Shown piece by piece: positions 5,480 through 6,349 of a stretch of 6,349 bases of DNA. The notes below the pieces were generated by a model. It did not search any database. It saw only the letters and a list, made by a program, of their open reading frames with translations, and was not told the DNA's origin. The DNA comes from Fimbriimonadaceae bacterium. GTDB taxonomy: Bacteria; Armatimonadota; Fimbriimonadia; Fimbriimonadales; Fimbriimonadaceae. How positions within the stretch are numbered: position 1 is the stretch's first letter; every line of letters starts with the position of its first letter. The position numbers were made by a program, and so were the translations under genes. The stretch is taken from positions 1 to 6,349 of the forward strand of contig JAKRSE010000362.1 of the NCBI GenBank assembly GCA_022402505.1. Direction: 5' to 3'.

Positions 5480-6067
5480 TCAGAAGAGCCAGTCCAAGAC
5501 CTGGGTCAGGACTCCCTTCCGCTGTCGTTCCTGGATCATCCCCTTGCCGGTCATCTTGATCTCGGCTTCGGCGATGAGGCTGGAGGGGATGGAGTTGTCG
5601 GCGGCGATGTCGATCGGCCGCACGAGGCCGCTCAGGGTGAAGGTCTGCGACTCCTTGTTGGTGATGAGGGTCCGAGACCCTTCCACCAAAAGGTTGCCGC
5701 CGGGCATCACCTGACGGACGATCGCGCTCATGCGGGCCCTCATCCGACCCGCCTGGGTCGTGCTGCCGTCGCCGGAGACGCTGCTGCTGGCTCCGACGCC
5801 GTTGGTCAGGGGCTTGAAAAGGCTGTCGAAGAAGCTGAGAAAGGTCTTGGCGTTGACCCGGCTGCTGTCCTGCTTGGTCGCCTCGGTGGTGGCGGCAAAG
5901 CTGGCGGCGGACTGCTCGTCGATGACGATCATCAGGATGTCGCCGACTTGGCGGGCGGTTCGGTCCAGAAAGATGCTGGAGCTGTTGGGGCCGTAGAGCG
6001 AGCCGGGGTTGGTCTTGACATCCGGCGGAGTCTGGGCCAGAACGAGCCCAAAGATGAGTCCGGTCAC
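5480..6067 (-). CDS. flgH: Flagellar L-ring protein FlgH
   Basis: The 195-residue product has the FlgH core: GSLYGPNSSSIFLDRTARQV and GDILMIVIDEQSA (residues about 22-55), then a Ser-rich linker, RQVMPGGNLLVEGSRTL, and FTLSGLVRPIDIAADNSIP before the terminal KGVLTQVLDWLF. FlgH forms the outer-membrane L-ring around the rod. The start chosen is GTG 6065-6067. It overlaps the flgA stop as GTGA and has GGAGGT 6 nt upstream. An ATG at 6101-6103 (12 residues longer, 40-base overlap with flgA) lacks a Shine-Dalgarno but would add two arginines before the hydrophobic stretch, so it is a real alternative. Either way the leader LIFGLVLA is short and followed by Gln, not the Leu-x-x-Cys lipobox usual in FlgH, and the mature protein has no cysteine. 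Confidence 0.94.
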   Translation of the reverse strand: MTGLIFGLVLAQTPPDVKTNPGSLYGPNSSSIFLDRTARQVGDILMIVIDEQSAASFAATTEATKQDSSRVNAKTFLSFFDSLFKPLTNGVGASSSVSGDGSTTQAGRMRARMSAIVRQVMPGGNLLVEGSRTLITNKESQTFTLSGLVRPIDIAADNSIPSSLIAEAEIKMTGKGMIQERQRKGVLTQVLDWLF

Positions 6068-6349
6068 GCCTTCACCTCCACCTGGCCGGCGGCATTCAAC
6101 CATCCGGTGAGGATCGCCTTGGTCGAGCTCTCGACGGTGATCTCGCCGGTGCGCTGATCCACCCGCCTCACCTTTCCGGGCACCTCCACGCTGGCCCCGT
6201 TGGAGACGACGAGGATCTTGATGCTCTGGCCCGCTCGGATCTGCGTCCAGGGGGCTCGGTTCTCGAAGACCACCTGGCGGGCGTTCCAGCGGCGGCCATC
6301 GACGACGATCTCCACGCTCACCGTGATCCGACTCGGAGTCACGGCAGGT
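6064..6349 (-). CDS. flgA: Flagellar basal-body P-ring formation chaperone FlgA, C-terminal part (5' truncated by window)
   Basis: The frame is open to the right edge of the window and gives about 95 residues. They match the C-terminal SAF/beta-clip domain of FlgA: VSVEIVVDGRRWNARQVVF, then IRAGQSIKILVVSNGASVEV, and a final ILTGWLNAAGQVEVKA. The last part corresponds to the family's usual 'G.V...G.V.V' ending. FlgA is a periplasmic chaperone needed for P-ring assembly from FlgI in enterobacteria. Signal peptide and N-terminal domain lie outside the window, so the true start is not visible. A GTG at 6340-6342 is most likely an internal valine. The stop overlaps the flgH start, and flgA-flgH-flgI is a very common order. 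The match is to a short, weakly conserved domain, but context makes the call firm. Confidence 0.87.
   Translation of the reverse strand, partial: PAVTPSRITVSVEIVVDGRRWNARQVVFENRAPWTQIRAGQSIKILVVSNGASVEVPGKVRRVDQRTGEITVESSTKAILTGWLNAAGQVEVKA
6074..6079 (-). promoter_or_regulatory. Shine-Dalgarno supporting the GTG start of flgH
   Basis: The minus strand reads GGAGGT, 6 nt before the GTG at 6065-6067 and inside the last codons of flgA. It favours the GTG start over the upstream ATG, which has no comparable site. Confidence 0.6.

Noticed and set aside
4223..6157. Long (644-codon) open frame on the plus strand antisense to flgI, flgH and flgA
   Set aside because: It is the antisense shadow of three clear flagellar genes. 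Its translation is Gly/Asp/Glu/Ala-rich with no recognisable domain, and long antisense frames are common in GC-rich coding DNA.
1..6349. Search for CRISPR arrays, insertion sequences, toxin-antitoxin or defence genes
   Set aside because: No spaced repeats, inverted terminal repeats, transposase motifs or unassigned genes were seen. Almost every base is accounted for by flagellar coding sequence.

Overview
The window is a GC-rich (roughly two-thirds GC by eye) piece of a diderm bacterial genome carrying the distal part of a flagellar rod/ring/hook-junction operon. All flagellar genes lie on the minus strand and, in transcription order (right to left), read flgA (3' part only), flgH, flgI, flgJ (rod-binding type), a FlgN-type chaperone gene, flgK, flgL, fliW and csrA. 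The presence of both L-ring (FlgH) and P-ring (FlgI) genes implies an outer membrane. The gene order, especially flgK-flgL-fliW-csrA, is seen in several non-enterobacterial diderm phyla. Nothing here fixes the phylum, and I do not name one.

Layout. Positions 1-116 hold the last 37 codons of a plus-strand ComM/YifB-type AAA+ gene, which converges on the flagellar operon. Positions 117-235 are the only real intergenic gap, a 3'-to-3' junction with weak hairpins and no clear U-tract. From 236 to 6349 the minus strand is almost solid coding sequence. Four junctions are 4-base stop/start overlaps (flgA/flgH, flgI/flgJ, flgJ/flgN, flgL/fliW). The other gaps are 12 nt (flgH-flgI), 24 nt (flgN-flgK), 34 nt (flgK-flgL) and 53 nt (fliW-csrA). 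No stretch over 300 bases lacks a gene.

How the genes work together. FlgA helps assemble the P-ring, FlgI and FlgH form the P- and L-ring bushings, and FlgJ caps the growing rod. FlgN chaperones the two hook-filament junction proteins FlgK and FlgL, encoded immediately downstream. FliW and CsrA form the known post-transcriptional switch that couples flagellin level to CsrA activity in bacteria that have both.

The main anomaly is in flgK. One reading frame from 3216 down to 1855 encodes a complete, recognisable 453-residue FlgK but is cut by a single in-frame TAG at 2491-2493 (codon 242). Both halves keep family motifs, so this is a recent nonsense mutation, a base-call error or, less likely, a readthrough or split-gene arrangement. 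Lesser oddities are a FlgH with no lipobox cysteine, a charged insertion near the N-terminus of FlgI, a FlgJ without a muramidase domain, no flgM where some related operons have it, and TTG starts with strong ribosome binding sites on flgL and csrA. I see no evidence for a new biological system; this is a standard flagellar locus with one unusual lesion.
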